The translations under genes and the position numbers were made by a program. DNA of 40,889 bases from Kistimonas sp. bin40 (GTDB lineage: Bacteria; Pseudomonadota; Gammaproteobacteria; Pseudomonadales; Endozoicomonadaceae). The stretch covers positions 1-40,889 of the forward strand of contig MPMQ01000024.1 in the NCBI GenBank assembly GCA_002238585.1, given 5' to 3'. This document shows positions 16,027 to 26,764 of the stretch, one piece after another (the first letter of the stretch is position 1; each line of letters starts with the position of its first letter). The notes beneath the pieces are model-generated. The model was not told where the DNA came from and made no database searches. It was given only the letters and a program-made list of their open reading frames with translations.

Positions 16027-16218
16027 GAGCAGAGGTCAAGCGGAGCCGAGGTCAAGCGGAGTAGAGGTCAAGCGGAGCAGAGGTCAAGCGGAGCAGAGGT
16101 CAGGCGGAGCAGAGGTCAGGCGGAGCAGAGGTCAGGCGGAGCAGAGGTCAGGCGGAGCAGAGGTCAGGCGGAGCAGAGGTCAGGCGGAGCAGAGGTCAAG
16201 CGGAGCAGAGGTCAAGCG
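16027..16218 (+). repeat. Twelve tandem 16-bp units GAGCAGAGGTCARGCG
   Basis: Twelve copies head to tail with few changes (AAGCG in outer units, AGGCG in inner ones; one GAGCCG, one GAGTAG). Near-identical partial units (GAGCAGAAGTT) flank both sides, one of them holding the stop of the DUF2069 gene. The unit is 16 bp, so the frame repeats every 48 bp. There are no spacers, so this is not a CRISPR array. Confidence 0.95.
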
Positions 16219-16482
16219 GAGCAGAAGTTAGCCTGAGCACATATCAGGAAAAAAGGCCGGCACGCACTTGCGGATCCGTGGAGGCCAGGGCTGCCCGGGG
16301 CAAGGGGCAAGGGGCAAGGGGAGAGAACCGGAAGCCGGGCTTGGCTTCCGGCCGTTGCCTCCTGTGAACACGGCTGGCTTTCCACGTCTGCTGCCCTTGA
16401 GTACACCCTCGGCCTTCTCTCCAGGCCATGCAGTCTTTCGCCTGTCTCCCTCGACTGCATTCTCTCCTGACAACAGGCCTTC
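16219..16482. other. Gap between the 16-bp array and rpoS
   Basis: No gene. A three-copy CAAGGGG-type micro-repeat lies at about 16297-16321. A perfect 9-bp hairpin follows at 16328-16351 (CCGGAAGCC, loop GGGCTT, GGCTTCCGG). It stands between convergent genes and may terminate one or both, though there is no T-run. Confidence 0.5.
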
Positions 16483-17502
16483 TTAGCCGCGACTGAACAG
16501 AGCATCGCTGCTGAGGCCCTGCTTCTCCAGAATCATCCGCAGCCTCTTGAGTGCTTCGACCTGAATTTGCCGCACCCGCTCCCGCGTCAGGCCTATTTCT
16601 CGCCCGACTTGTTCCAGGGTGCTTGTTTCGTAGCCCTGCAGTCCAAAGCGTCTGGCGACAACCTCACGCTGCTTCTCCGGCAATTCGCACAGCCAGCTGT
16701 CAATACTGTCGTTGAGGTCGCTGTCCTGGAGAAGAACGGCTGGGTCCGTTTCCCGCACATCAGATATAGTGTCCAGAATGGATTTGTCGGAATCGTACCC
16801 CAGCGGCGTGTCTACAGAGGTCACACGCTCGTTCAGTCCGAGCATGCGCTTGACGTCGTTTACCGGTTTGTCAAGAAGCCCGGCAATTTCCTCAGGAGTA
16901 GGGTCGTGATCCAGCTTCTGGGTCAGCTCGCGTGCCGCACGAAGATAGACATTCAATTCCTTGACCACATGAATAGGCAGGCGAATGGTGCGGGTCTGAT
17001 TCATAATGGCCCGCTCGATGGTTTGCCGTATCCACCAGGTGGCATAGGTGGAAAAACGAAAGCCGCGTTCGGGATCAAATTTTTCCACGGCGCGAATCAG
17101 CCCGAGGTTCCCTTCTTCGATAAGATCCAGAAGAGACAAGCCCCGATTCACATAGCGGCGGGAAATTTTTACGACGAGGCGCAGGTTGCTCTCAATCATC
17201 CGTCTGCGTCCGGCTTCTACGCCACGACGAGCCAGACGTGCGAAATGGACCTCTTCCTCGGGGCTGAGAAGAGGAGAAAATCCAATTTCACTCAGGTAAA
17301 GCTGGGTTGCGTCCAGCGAGCGGGGAGGGGCGTCGTCTTCCCGGGCAAAAGAATTTACGACAGAGTTCTTGGATGCCTTCCCCACTGGAAAGAGGTCCAT
17401 TCCGTCATCGCTATTGACGTCTTTGCTCATGCCTTTATCAAACTCCGTTTCGTACATGAATCCGTGCTGTGAGCCAGTCAGATTGTCTTTACCCTTTTTC
17501 AT
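16483..17502 (-). CDS. rpoS: RNA polymerase sigma factor RpoS
   Basis: The stationary-phase and general stress sigma factor, 339 residues, full length. GAGG precedes ATG 17502. Region 1.2 begins at [20 protein letters not shown]. Region 2 holds [40 protein letters not shown], and [20 protein letters not shown]. Region 4.2 holds the helix-turn-helix [20 protein letters not shown]. The gene follows nlpD in the same direction, the conserved gammaproteobacterial order, where the main rpoS promoter lies within nlpD. A 130-base gap separates the two genes. The N-terminal extension before region 1.2 is longer and more acidic than in enteric RpoS. Confidence 0.97.
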   Translation of the reverse strand: MKKGKDNLTGSQHGFMYETEFDKGMSKDVNSDDGMDLFPVGKASKNSVVNSFAREDDAPPRSLDATQLYLSEIGFSPLLSPEEEVHFARLARRGVEAGRRRMIESNLRLVVKISRRYVNRGLSLLDLIEEGNLGLIRAVEKFDPERGFRFSTYATWWIRQTIERAIMNQTRTIRLPIHVVKELNVYLRAARELTQKLDHDPTPEEIAGLLDKPVNDVKRMLGLNERVTSVDTPLGYDSDKSILDTISDVRETDPAVLLQDSDLNDSIDSWLCELPEKQREVVARRFGLQGYETSTLEQVGREIGLTRERVRQIQVEALKRLRMILEKQGLSSDALFSRG

Positions 17503-17631
17503 GTATCCTCAGCTCCAGTCTGAATAAAACTCCCCGCTGCAGTGAGTCCTATGTTCAAGGTGCATCAAGAAGACAAATCTGCATCCTGCATGTCCGCACG
17601 CACTATAAAAACCGGCATCTGAAACAGGGTT

Positions 17632-18441
17632 TCAGAGCCTCGGCAGGAGATTCAGAGGATTCACCGGTTCTCCTTTGTGCCGTATTTCAAAGTGCAGTTT
17701 GGGTCTGTCTGTCCCTGTAGAACCTAGTTCGGCTATTTTTTGCCCAGCCTTAACCCATTCCCCCTCGCGTACCAAAAGTACACTGTTGTGACCGTAGGCA
17801 CTGATATACCGCCCCGGGTGCCTTATGATAACCAGGTGGCCGTAGCCCACCAGCCCGGCTCCGGAATAAACAACCTTTCCATCTGCTGTTGCTCTTACAG
17901 CTTCTCCCATGCGTCCTGCAATGGCAATACCTGTATAGCGTTTTTTCTTCAGGGAAAACGGCGTCAGAACAGCTCCTCGAACAGGCCAGTACCACGGGGT
18001 TTTATTTTTGGCAGCCTGAAGAAAAGAGGTTGCCTTAAAGCTTGGTGCGTCCCCGGGAGCGAACTTTACTCCTCTGGAAATACCTTGTGAAGATGGAAAA
18101 TTGTGTTTTTTCTCTATGATAGGGTGTTGTTTTTCCCTGGCGTTATTTTCGTGCGAATCGACGAGAACAAGTTGCTGCCCGGAATGTAATACCCAGGGGG
18201 ACGACAGGTTATTCAGGGCGGCCAGGTCCCCGATCGTCTGGCCATATTGCCGGGCCACGCTGTAAAGGGTTTCACCAGCACTGACTTCATGAATTTTTTG
18301 GGTGAGAAGCCAGGTGCGATCCATTACCGGCGGCGAATCGGAGGCCGGCGTCGTGCAGCCTGCAAGAAGAGCCAGAGTAATTCCCAGCGTTTGTGCTCCC
18401 AACCTGTATGCAGAAGAGAAAGAATATTCCCGTTTGGCCAT
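17632..18441 (-). CDS. nlpD: NlpD-type LysM/M23 lipoprotein
   Basis: 269 residues. The N-terminus has a basic start, a hydrophobic stretch and a lipobox (LALLAGC). A LysM domain follows (HEVSAGETLYSVARQYGQTI, then LNNLSSPWVLHSGQQLVL). The C-terminus is an M23/LytM domain (WPVRGAVLTPFSLKKKRYTG, then YGHLVIIRHPGRYISAYGHN, and KLHFEIRHKGEPVNPLNLL). The first zinc-ligand motif (HxxxD) is replaced by GIAIAG, as expected for NlpD, which activates the amidase AmiC instead of cutting peptidoglycan itself. It acts in the periplasm at the division site. It precedes rpoS, as usual. GGAGG lies eleven bases before the ATG. Confidence 0.93.
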   Translation of the reverse strand: MAKREYSFSSAYRLGAQTLGITLALLAGCTTPASDSPPVMDRTWLLTQKIHEVSAGETLYSVARQYGQTIGDLAALNNLSSPWVLHSGQQLVLVDSHENNAREKQHPIIEKKHNFPSSQGISRGVKFAPGDAPSFKATSFLQAAKNKTPWYWPVRGAVLTPFSLKKKRYTGIAIAGRMGEAVRATADGKVVYSGAGLVGYGHLVIIRHPGRYISAYGHNSVLLVREGEWVKAGQKIAELGSTGTDRPKLHFEIRHKGEPVNPLNLLPRL

Positions 18442-18613
18442 GCACTGTCCGTCCTCCGTGTCAGCACATCATGGGTGTTGGAAGCTGTCCTTGTTTATTT
18501 TTATTCCAGAAAGGGAATGATGTAAATGGCAATGCACGCTCTGGTGTGTTCCCGACAGGGCTGCCAGCATTCCCGGTGTTGTTTCGCTGAGTCTGATATG
18601 GCCGGTTCAGGAC

Positions 18614-19528
18614 CTAATCAGGGCGTGCCCAGCGTTCCAGACCCCATACCAGTGCAAATCCTGCTGCCGCTGCCATCAAAGCGGCAGCAGGCATGGCTGG
18701 ATTTCCTGTGGCAGCAGTGTATTGCCAGGGCCAAAGCCAGAGTGTATCTGCACTGCTGTGTGGTGCTGCAAGCAGGCTCTGTTGCCAGGGCCAGAGTTTT
18801 GTCAGAGAGCCCAGTATGGCGCCGGTCAGAAAAGCCATGGTCAGCTGTCGGGCTTTGTGCAGTAATGCTATGAGAAGGCGCGAAAAGACAATAAGCCCGG
18901 TGAGACATCCCAGAGCCAGTGGTGTGAGAACAGATAATTGGAGCTGCGCAACGGCGTGCATCACAGGGATGTAATAGCCCAGTAATGTCAGAACAAAGCT
19001 GCCCGATATGCCGGGTAGCATCATGGCACAGACGGCAACAGCCCCCGCCAGAAAAAAAGAGACTGGCGTTGTGTCATGCGCCGTAAAGGGCGTGCTGGTG
19101 GCAAGAACTGACGAGAGCATCGCTCCCAGAAGAAAAATAGCCCCGGATTTGTATTCCCGGGTCAGGTGCAAGGAGCGGCTGAGGACAAAGCCTGACGCCA
19201 GAACCAGTCCAAAAAAGAAAGACCATGCCGGAACAGGGTGTTGCAGCAGAATCCAGGCTATCAGTCGAGACAGAGTGATAAGGCTGGTCACTATCCCTGC
19301 GAACAGTGTCAGAAGAAAAGAGCCCCGGATGTAGTGCCAGAACGCGCCCGGGCCTTCGCTAATCAGTTTTTTGATGGCGGTGAGGTTGCACCTGCCGAGA
19401 CTCTCTATGAAAGTGTCGTAAATGCCGGAAATCAGGGCAACGGTTCCACCTGAAATACCCGGGACAAGGTCGGCCGCACCCATGGCCAAGCCTTTGCAGA
19501 ACAGGAGGAAGAAAGATCTGGGAGGCAT
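18614..19528 (-). CDS. DUF368 undecaprenyl-phosphate translocase (PopT-like)
   Basis: 304 residues and about eight membrane helices. The DUF368 signature is present twice in inverted-repeat fashion: KGLAMGAADLVPGISGGTVA near the start and AVCAMMLPGISGSFVLTLLG in the second half. DUF368 proteins were shown to recycle the C55-P lipid carrier across the inner membrane (PopT), serving cell-wall and surface-polysaccharide synthesis. That function is family knowledge; the signature is seen here. It lies between ftsB and nlpD in the same direction. No strong ribosome-binding site precedes ATG 19528. A hairpin terminator for ftsB sits just upstream, so this gene probably has its own promoter. Confidence 0.88.
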   Translation of the reverse strand: MPPRSFFLLFCKGLAMGAADLVPGISGGTVALISGIYDTFIESLGRCNLTAIKKLISEGPGAFWHYIRGSFLLTLFAGIVTSLITLSRLIAWILLQHPVPAWSFFFGLVLASGFVLSRSLHLTREYKSGAIFLLGAMLSSVLATSTPFTAHDTTPVSFFLAGAVAVCAMMLPGISGSFVLTLLGYYIPVMHAVAQLQLSVLTPLALGCLTGLIVFSRLLIALLHKARQLTMAFLTGAILGSLTKLWPWQQSLLAAPHSSADTLWLWPWQYTAATGNPAMPAAALMAAAAGFALVWGLERWARPD

Positions 19529-19549
19529 AAATATGCGATTCTTTCAGAG

Positions 19550-19578
19550 AAAAACAGGCCGTACATCTTCCTGTTTTT
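19550..19578 (-). terminator. Hairpin with T-run between ftsB and DUF368 gene
   Basis: AAAAACAGG at 19550-19558 pairs with CCTGTTTTT at 19570-19578, with an 11-base loop. The A/T ends give a T-run on either strand, so it can end transcription coming from ftsB. Confidence 0.6.
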
Positions 19579-19803
19579 CCTGTGCAAAATCCAGAGACTT
19601 TTCCTTGGTAGAGTGCGCTGGCTGAGTCGGTTGGCGCGATCGTTCCCTGACGCATTGCAGAGGTTGCGTCTCCGAAGACGGCGACAGGGCCCGGGCAGCG
19701 ACCGCCGCCTTGCTGGCGCAGTTCATCAGGGGGGCAGTAGAGAGAGTCTGCGCTTTTCGCCGGGCATTGCAATATCTGGCGGCGAGGCGGTTTGCTACTG
19801 TAT

Positions 19804-22681
<2,878 letters not shown>

Positions 22682-22689
22682 TCACCCTA

Positions 22690-24231
22690 TCAAAAACCAG
22701 GAGCGCTCTCAACACCGGGACTCTGTTGCAGTGTTTTGCTGTCGTTAGCTACAACGCTGTCTGCCCCTTGTTCCGGCAGTGGGGACCAGGAGAGATGCCA
22801 GCCGGGCTCCCCCGGTGCGCTTTGAAAGCCATCTGCTACCAGAATTCCTGGAATGGCTATCAGTCGGGTTCCCCTGTGAAGCACTGGGAGGCGTTGTCGC
22901 AGCCAGTGAGGAACGCCGAAAGTGTTGAGCCATTTTTTCAGCGTCTTGCGTCCTTTGCGCCCGGGCAGTGCAAAGGGCTCAAACGGCTTGTGTCCACGGA
23001 GAGACAGTACACATCGGGCCTGTTCGTGGAGGAGGGAGGTGTGGCTTTGAGCAGCAGTCCTGTGCCAGCGTAGAATGCCATTGTTGGGCAGTGCTTGCTG
23101 CCCGTCCTTCCCGTCCCGCCCGTTGAGAGAAAACGCCGATTCAATGGGGGCTGCTGCTGGCAGAGGGGGAGTTGCCAGTAAAAAATTTTTATAGCGCCGC
23201 ACTTCGGCCTGGTGCCATGCAGTAATAGCCTGGGAGTCGGCTCGGGATTCGGCAACCTCTTTGATTATGGTCAGCAGTCGGGCCTGTGTAGGAGGTGGGA
23301 GCTCGGTACGCAATAACCACTCCTTGAGAAGCAGGTGGCGTCGAGGTGGCGAAAGTGACAGGAGTGATGAAATTTCCAGCAGAGGCGCAGGGCCGAGACC
23401 CGGAACTGCGTGAGTCTGGACGCAGTGCTCATAATCCATTGCGGTCAGGTTCTGCAGGAGGCCGTCTGCCTCAGTGCACAATTGTCCCAGCCGGTTGATG
23501 TTGTTCACAGCAGCGGGCCAACGAGCCAGAAGGCGTGGCACTATCTCTTTTCTCAAGAAGTTGCGATCGAATGTGAGGTCATTGTTGCTTCCATCTTCGA
23601 TCCATTCCAGCTGGTGGCGCCGCGCCCAGCCTGTCAAGGTGGCTCGTCTGAATCCAAGCAGAGGTCTGATAATGTGTCCGGCTCCCAATGGCCGGGTGGC
23701 GGGTATTCCCCCCATGCCTCGTATGCCTGAGCCGCGCATCATCCGGTAGAGTAGGGTTTCTGCCTGGTCGTCGCCATGGTGTCCCTGAGCCAGGTATTCG
23801 TGCGGGAGCAGTTCCTGCGCAAAGACCTTGTAGCGAGCTTCTCGGGCGCAGGCTTCCTGGTTGCTGTCGGATTTGCAGTGCACCTTGTGTATGGACAGAG
23901 GTACACGCCACTCCTTGCAGAGTGCGCCTATGTGTTGCATCCAGTGGTCAGCTTCAGGGTGCAAGCCGTGGTGGATGTGGAGTGCGCGCAGGGCTGACAG
24001 CTTTTTTTGTCGATAAAGCTCCGCACACAGATGCAGGAGCACTGTGGAGTCCAGCCCGCCACTGACGCCTACCACCAGAGACGGGCGCTCGCGGCGATGT
24101 GCGCCGCAGAGGCAGGATTGCACTGCGCTCAGGAAGACGGAAGGAGAAAGCGGCTCGCACATTGTAGTACTCAGGGTGGGTGTGGTACTCAGGATGGGTG
24201 CCGGTGACCCCGCAGGCTGCCCGGGAGTCAT
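22690..24231 (-). CDS. tilS: tRNA(Ile)-lysidine synthetase
   Basis: About 513 residues. Ligates lysine to C34 of tRNA-Ile2 (CAU), so that it reads AUA codons. The PP-loop is present (VVGVSGGLDSTVLLHLCAEL), followed by HIHHGLHPEADHW, AQGHHGDDQAETLLYRMMRG and WIEDGSNNDLTFDRNFLRKE, all typical of TilS. C-terminal domains follow, with KKWLNTFGVPHWLRQRLPVL near the end. The start is uncertain: ATG 24231 has a weak GGTGGAG upstream, GTG 24240 is in frame, and ATG 24162 lies after a small CCTGAGTAC repeat. It sits between accA and pyrG, a familiar gammaproteobacterial position. A candidate substrate tRNA lies at 34829. Confidence 0.94.
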   Translation of the reverse strand: MTPGQPAGSPAPILSTTPTLSTTMCEPLSPSVFLSAVQSCLCGAHRRERPSLVVGVSGGLDSTVLLHLCAELYRQKKLSALRALHIHHGLHPEADHWMQHIGALCKEWRVPLSIHKVHCKSDSNQEACAREARYKVFAQELLPHEYLAQGHHGDDQAETLLYRMMRGSGIRGMGGIPATRPLGAGHIIRPLLGFRRATLTGWARRHQLEWIEDGSNNDLTFDRNFLRKEIVPRLLARWPAAVNNINRLGQLCTEADGLLQNLTAMDYEHCVQTHAVPGLGPAPLLEISSLLSLSPPRRHLLLKEWLLRTELPPPTQARLLTIIKEVAESRADSQAITAWHQAEVRRYKNFLLATPPLPAAAPIESAFSLNGRDGKDGQQALPNNGILRWHRTAAQSHTSLLHEQARCVLSLRGHKPFEPFALPGRKGRKTLKKWLNTFGVPHWLRQRLPVLHRGTRLIAIPGILVADGFQSAPGEPGWHLSWSPLPEQGADSVVANDSKTLQQSPGVESAPGF

Positions 24232-24382
24232 CTCCACCACGAGGAGTGAGAACAGCGGGAGAGCAGTGGGGGCCGGGCATGTAGCCGCCGTTCTTTTCAG
24301 GGAATCAGCAGTGGTTCCTGTGTTTTTTTCGGGCTCGCGCCAGGGCTGTCGCCGGACAAAGTTCTTCGTTGGGTGTAAGCGT

Positions 24383-25330
24383 TCAGGTTCCCAGTTGACG
24401 CAGGCGCTGGTAGCGGCTCAGCGCCAGCGTTTGTTCGCTGGCACCTGACAGTTGCTCCAGTTCTTCGAGAATGGCTGTTTTCAGGCGCGCAGCTGTTTCG
24501 TCCGGGTTGCTGTGAGCTCCACCCGAGGGTTCCTCCACAACGCGGTCAACGAGTCCTAACTGTTGCAGACGATCGGCGGTGATGCCCATGGCTTTTGCAG
24601 CATCCGGAGCTTTTTCGGCAGTTTTCCAGAGGATGGACGCGCAGCCTTCTGGCGAAATGACAGAATAAGTGGCGTATTGCAGCATGATCAGTCGATCACA
24701 GACACCTATGGCCAGGGCTCCGCCCGAGCCCCCCTCGCCAATGACGGTGGAAACAATCGGGGTTTTCAGCCTTGACATGACGGCCAGGTTGCGTGCGATG
24801 GCCTCGCTTTGGCCACGCTTTTCCGCATCTATGCCAGGATGGGCGCCGGGTGTGTCTATGAATGTCAGTATGGGTATACGGAAGCGCTCGGCCATTTCCA
24901 TCATCCGGCAAGCTTTGCGGTAGCCTTCCGGGCGAGGCATGCCAAAGTTGCGGTGCACTTTTTCCTGTACCTTGCGTCCCTTTTGATGGCCTATGATCAT
25001 GACGGCCCGGCCTTCCAGCTCTGCCATGCCAGCCACAACGGCGGGGTCATCAGAAAACTGGCGATCACCACGCAGTTCATCAAAGTCAGTGAAAATACTG
25101 CTGATGTAGTCCAGCGTGTGCGGGCGTCGTGGGTGCCGGGCCAGCTGGGCAACCTGCCAGGCGGACAGGTTGCTGAAAATGTTGTCAGTCAGGGCGCGGC
25201 ACCGGTCTTCCAGTACAGAAATTTCATCAACGATGTTCAGGTTGTTATCGCTGTCTACCAACCGCAGTTCTTGTATTTTGGCCTCTAGCTCTGCGATGGG
25301 CTGTTCAAATTCGAGATAGTGAGGATTCAT
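24383..25330 (-). CDS. accA: Acetyl-CoA carboxylase carboxyltransferase alpha subunit
   Basis: 315 residues. With AccD forms the carboxyltransferase that makes malonyl-CoA, the first step of fatty-acid synthesis. ATG 25330 ([19 protein letters not shown]) matches the family start and length; ATG 25336 two codons earlier is possible. Conserved stretches: [120 protein letters not shown]. First gene of the accA-tilS-pyrG-kdsA-ftsB run. Upstream lies a 550-base gap rich in repeats. Confidence 0.97.
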   Translation of the reverse strand: MNPHYLEFEQPIAELEAKIQELRLVDSDNNLNIVDEISVLEDRCRALTDNIFSNLSAWQVAQLARHPRRPHTLDYISSIFTDFDELRGDRQFSDDPAVVAGMAELEGRAVMIIGHQKGRKVQEKVHRNFGMPRPEGYRKACRMMEMAERFRIPILTFIDTPGAHPGIDAEKRGQSEAIARNLAVMSRLKTPIVSTVIGEGGSGGALAIGVCDRLIMLQYATYSVISPEGCASILWKTAEKAPDAAKAMGITADRLQQLGLVDRVVEEPSGGAHSNPDETAARLKTAILEELEQLSGASEQTLALSRYQRLRQLGT

Positions 25331-25439
25331 CGGCATCTGAATCGAAGTCTGGCGGATGTTGCCACACATTAAGGAATAGACCGGCATTTGTCGAGGATAA
25401 AATGTAGATGCGAGTGCAGGCGCTCGGTTTTGGCTGTTC

Positions 25440-25754
25440 TCAGGCCAGTGGCGTTTTGGGGTATCTTTGATCCGGGCGAAGAAAAAAGTCACCGGAACAG
25501 GTCGCCGGTGGTTGTTGTATCAAGGATTTTGTGGGCAGTTTGGCATGCGTCTTGAGATAAGGGCGATGCGAAATGGGGGGCAGTTGGCCGTCAGTCCAGT
25601 GTGGGTCGGTAGTCTGTGGAGGGCGATGTTTGACCTGGGGCGGTGTGCAGATGGCGTTTTGCGGCCGAGGCGGCAGGCATGGGGTGTTGTTCGTTGTGGC
25701 TTGGCTTGCGCCAGCGTTCGCGCCAGTGGTGCTGTCTGTCGCGGAGATGTTCAT
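25440..25754 (-). CDS. Doubtful Thr/Pro-rich small protein
   Basis: A 104-residue frame from ATG 25754; AAGGA is only two bases upstream, too close for a good ribosome-binding site. The sequence is Thr/Pro/Gln/Asn-rich ([20 protein letters not shown], then [20 protein letters not shown]). The HW-T-D-x-x-L stretch recalls the H-W-P-D-x-L-L start of the F-boxes in this window, but the rest does not follow the F-box pattern. It may be a degraded relative or chance. Confidence 0.25.
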   Translation of the reverse strand: MNISATDSTTGANAGASQATTNNTPCLPPRPQNAICTPPQVKHRPPQTTDPHWTDGQLPPISHRPYLKTHAKLPTKSLIQQPPATCSGDFFLRPDQRYPKTPLA

Positions 25755-25772
25755 TATCCTTGTTGTCTGGCG

Positions 25773-25810
25773 ACGGCGGTATATTTTTGCCACGGCGGTA
25801 TATTTTTGCC
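25773..25810. repeat. Perfect tandem 19-bp duplication
   Basis: ACGGCGGTATATTTTTGCC occurs twice back to back (25773-25791 and 25792-25810) with no mismatch. It lies just past the cspD terminator. Recent slippage or a paired binding site are both possible. Confidence 0.9.
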
Positions 25811-25818
25811 AAAGGAAC

Positions 25819-25842
25819 GCCCGGAAGTGATGGCTTCCGGGC
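25819..25842 (-). terminator. Terminator hairpin after cspD
   Basis: GCCCGGAAG at 25819-25827 pairs perfectly with CTTCCGGGC at 25834-25842 across six bases. On the minus strand it follows the cspD stop by about 37 bases and is followed by GTTCCTTT, a weak T-run. Confidence 0.6.
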
Positions 25843-25878
25843 TCCGCTGGAAGGTGCGTTTGTGCGATCAGGAGAGAA

Positions 25879-26181
25879 TCAGGTTTCTGGTACCCTTTCA
25901 AGTTTCGGTTGGGCGTGTGTGATCATCTCGTCCACAGCGGCTTCTATCTGATCGTAAGCGGTAACCTGTTCGTCAAGTGCACTGACGTTTATAGCCTGTA
26001 ATCCTTTGGGACCCTGCACAATTTCGTAGGAGACGCACTGGCCAGCCTTGAGTGTCTTATAGCCCTCCATGGCAATGGAAGAATAGTGGACAAAAAGGTC
26101 CTCCCCCTCGCTGTGAACTCCCGGCAGAATAAAGCCGTACCCTTTGGCGTTATTGAACCATTTCACCCGACCTGTTGGCAT
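25879..26181 (-). CDS. cspD: Cold-shock-domain protein CspD-like
   Basis: 100 residues from ATG 26181, with AGGAGGG upstream. The cold-shock domain is at the N-terminus: [19 protein letters not shown], then [20 protein letters not shown] and [20 protein letters not shown]1 (KGYGFI) and RNP2 (LFVHY) nucleic-acid-binding motifs are intact. A 30-residue C-terminal tail ([18 protein letters not shown]) is longer than in ordinary cold-shock proteins. It is divergent from clpS-clpA, the usual place of cspD in gammaproteobacteria. In E. coli CspD inhibits replication in stationary phase; the same role here is inferred from context. Confidence 0.9.
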   Translation of the reverse strand: MPTGRVKWFNNAKGYGFILPGVHSEGEDLFVHYSSIAMEGYKTLKAGQCVSYEIVQGPKGLQAINVSALDEQVTAYDQIEAAVDEMITHAQPKLERVPET

Positions 26182-26379
26182 CGCGCTGTCCCTCCTGCAC
26201 TTCTGATGCACTCTTGATTTGGTGTTATTCTTCTCTGGTATCCTCTGGTGCCTGTCCAAGGTTGGCGACCAGCCCTCGATTTATGTAACAACGAGTATCA
26301 GGGGGCTGTCAACATTGGTTATCTTTCGATGTTGTTGGTACATCGCGGCTCAAAGGTGGTAGCGTACGAGGTGCGTTTG

Positions 26380-26745
26380 ATGCGTTTTATTGAGTGGAGT
26401 CAGCTATCCTTGGAAGGAGAAGGTGGTGGAGAGAAGACGGTCGGCTATTCTGCTGTCGCAGAGGAAAAAATTGGCCAGGAATTGAAACCGCCCTCGAAAT
26501 ACCAGGTCATACTGATTAATGATGACTACACGCCAATGGACTTCGTTGTCGAGATTCTGGAAATGTTTTTCAGGATGTCCAGGGAGCGAGCGACACAGGT
26601 TATGCTGACAGTTCATACAGTGGGGTCGGCCGTGTGTGGGGTCTACACGCGGGATGTAGCGGAAACGCGTGCAGAGCAGGTTAATCGGTACTCACAGAAG
26701 TATCAGTACCCTTTGATGTGCAAGGCTAGGAAAGCCGCTGACTAA
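26380..26745 (+). CDS. clpS: ClpS adaptor of the ClpAP protease
   Basis: 121 residues. Delivers N-degron substrates to ClpA. ATG 26380 is preferred: GAGGTG lies seven bases upstream, and the product starts at a sensible distance before the conserved core. The core has [20 protein letters not shown], then [20 protein letters not shown] and [20 protein letters not shown], ending [17 protein letters not shown]. The NDDYTPM and MLTVH motifs line the N-degron pocket. The N-terminal tail is about 15 residues longer than in E. coli. clpA follows after 19 bases. Confidence 0.95.
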   Translation: MRFIEWSQLSLEGEGGGEKTVGYSAVAEEKIGQELKPPSKYQVILINDDYTPMDFVVEILEMFFRMSRERATQVMLTVHTVGSAVCGVYTRDVAETRAEQVNRYSQKYQYPLMCKARKAAD

Positions 26746-26764
26746 AGCTCTATCGGGTATACCA

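Larger units (their letters stand above)
25331..25878. other. Gap between accA and cspD
   Basis: No firm gene. It holds a cspD terminator hairpin, a perfect tandem 19-bp repeat and a doubtful minus-strand frame (listed separately). The accA promoter should lie here, but I see no clear -35/-10 pair. Confidence 0.5.

Noticed and set aside
16027-16218. CRISPR array
   Set aside because: Units are 16 bp and directly joined, with no spacers and no cas genes.
16567-17472. 301-residue plus-strand frame
   Set aside because: Antisense to rpoS.
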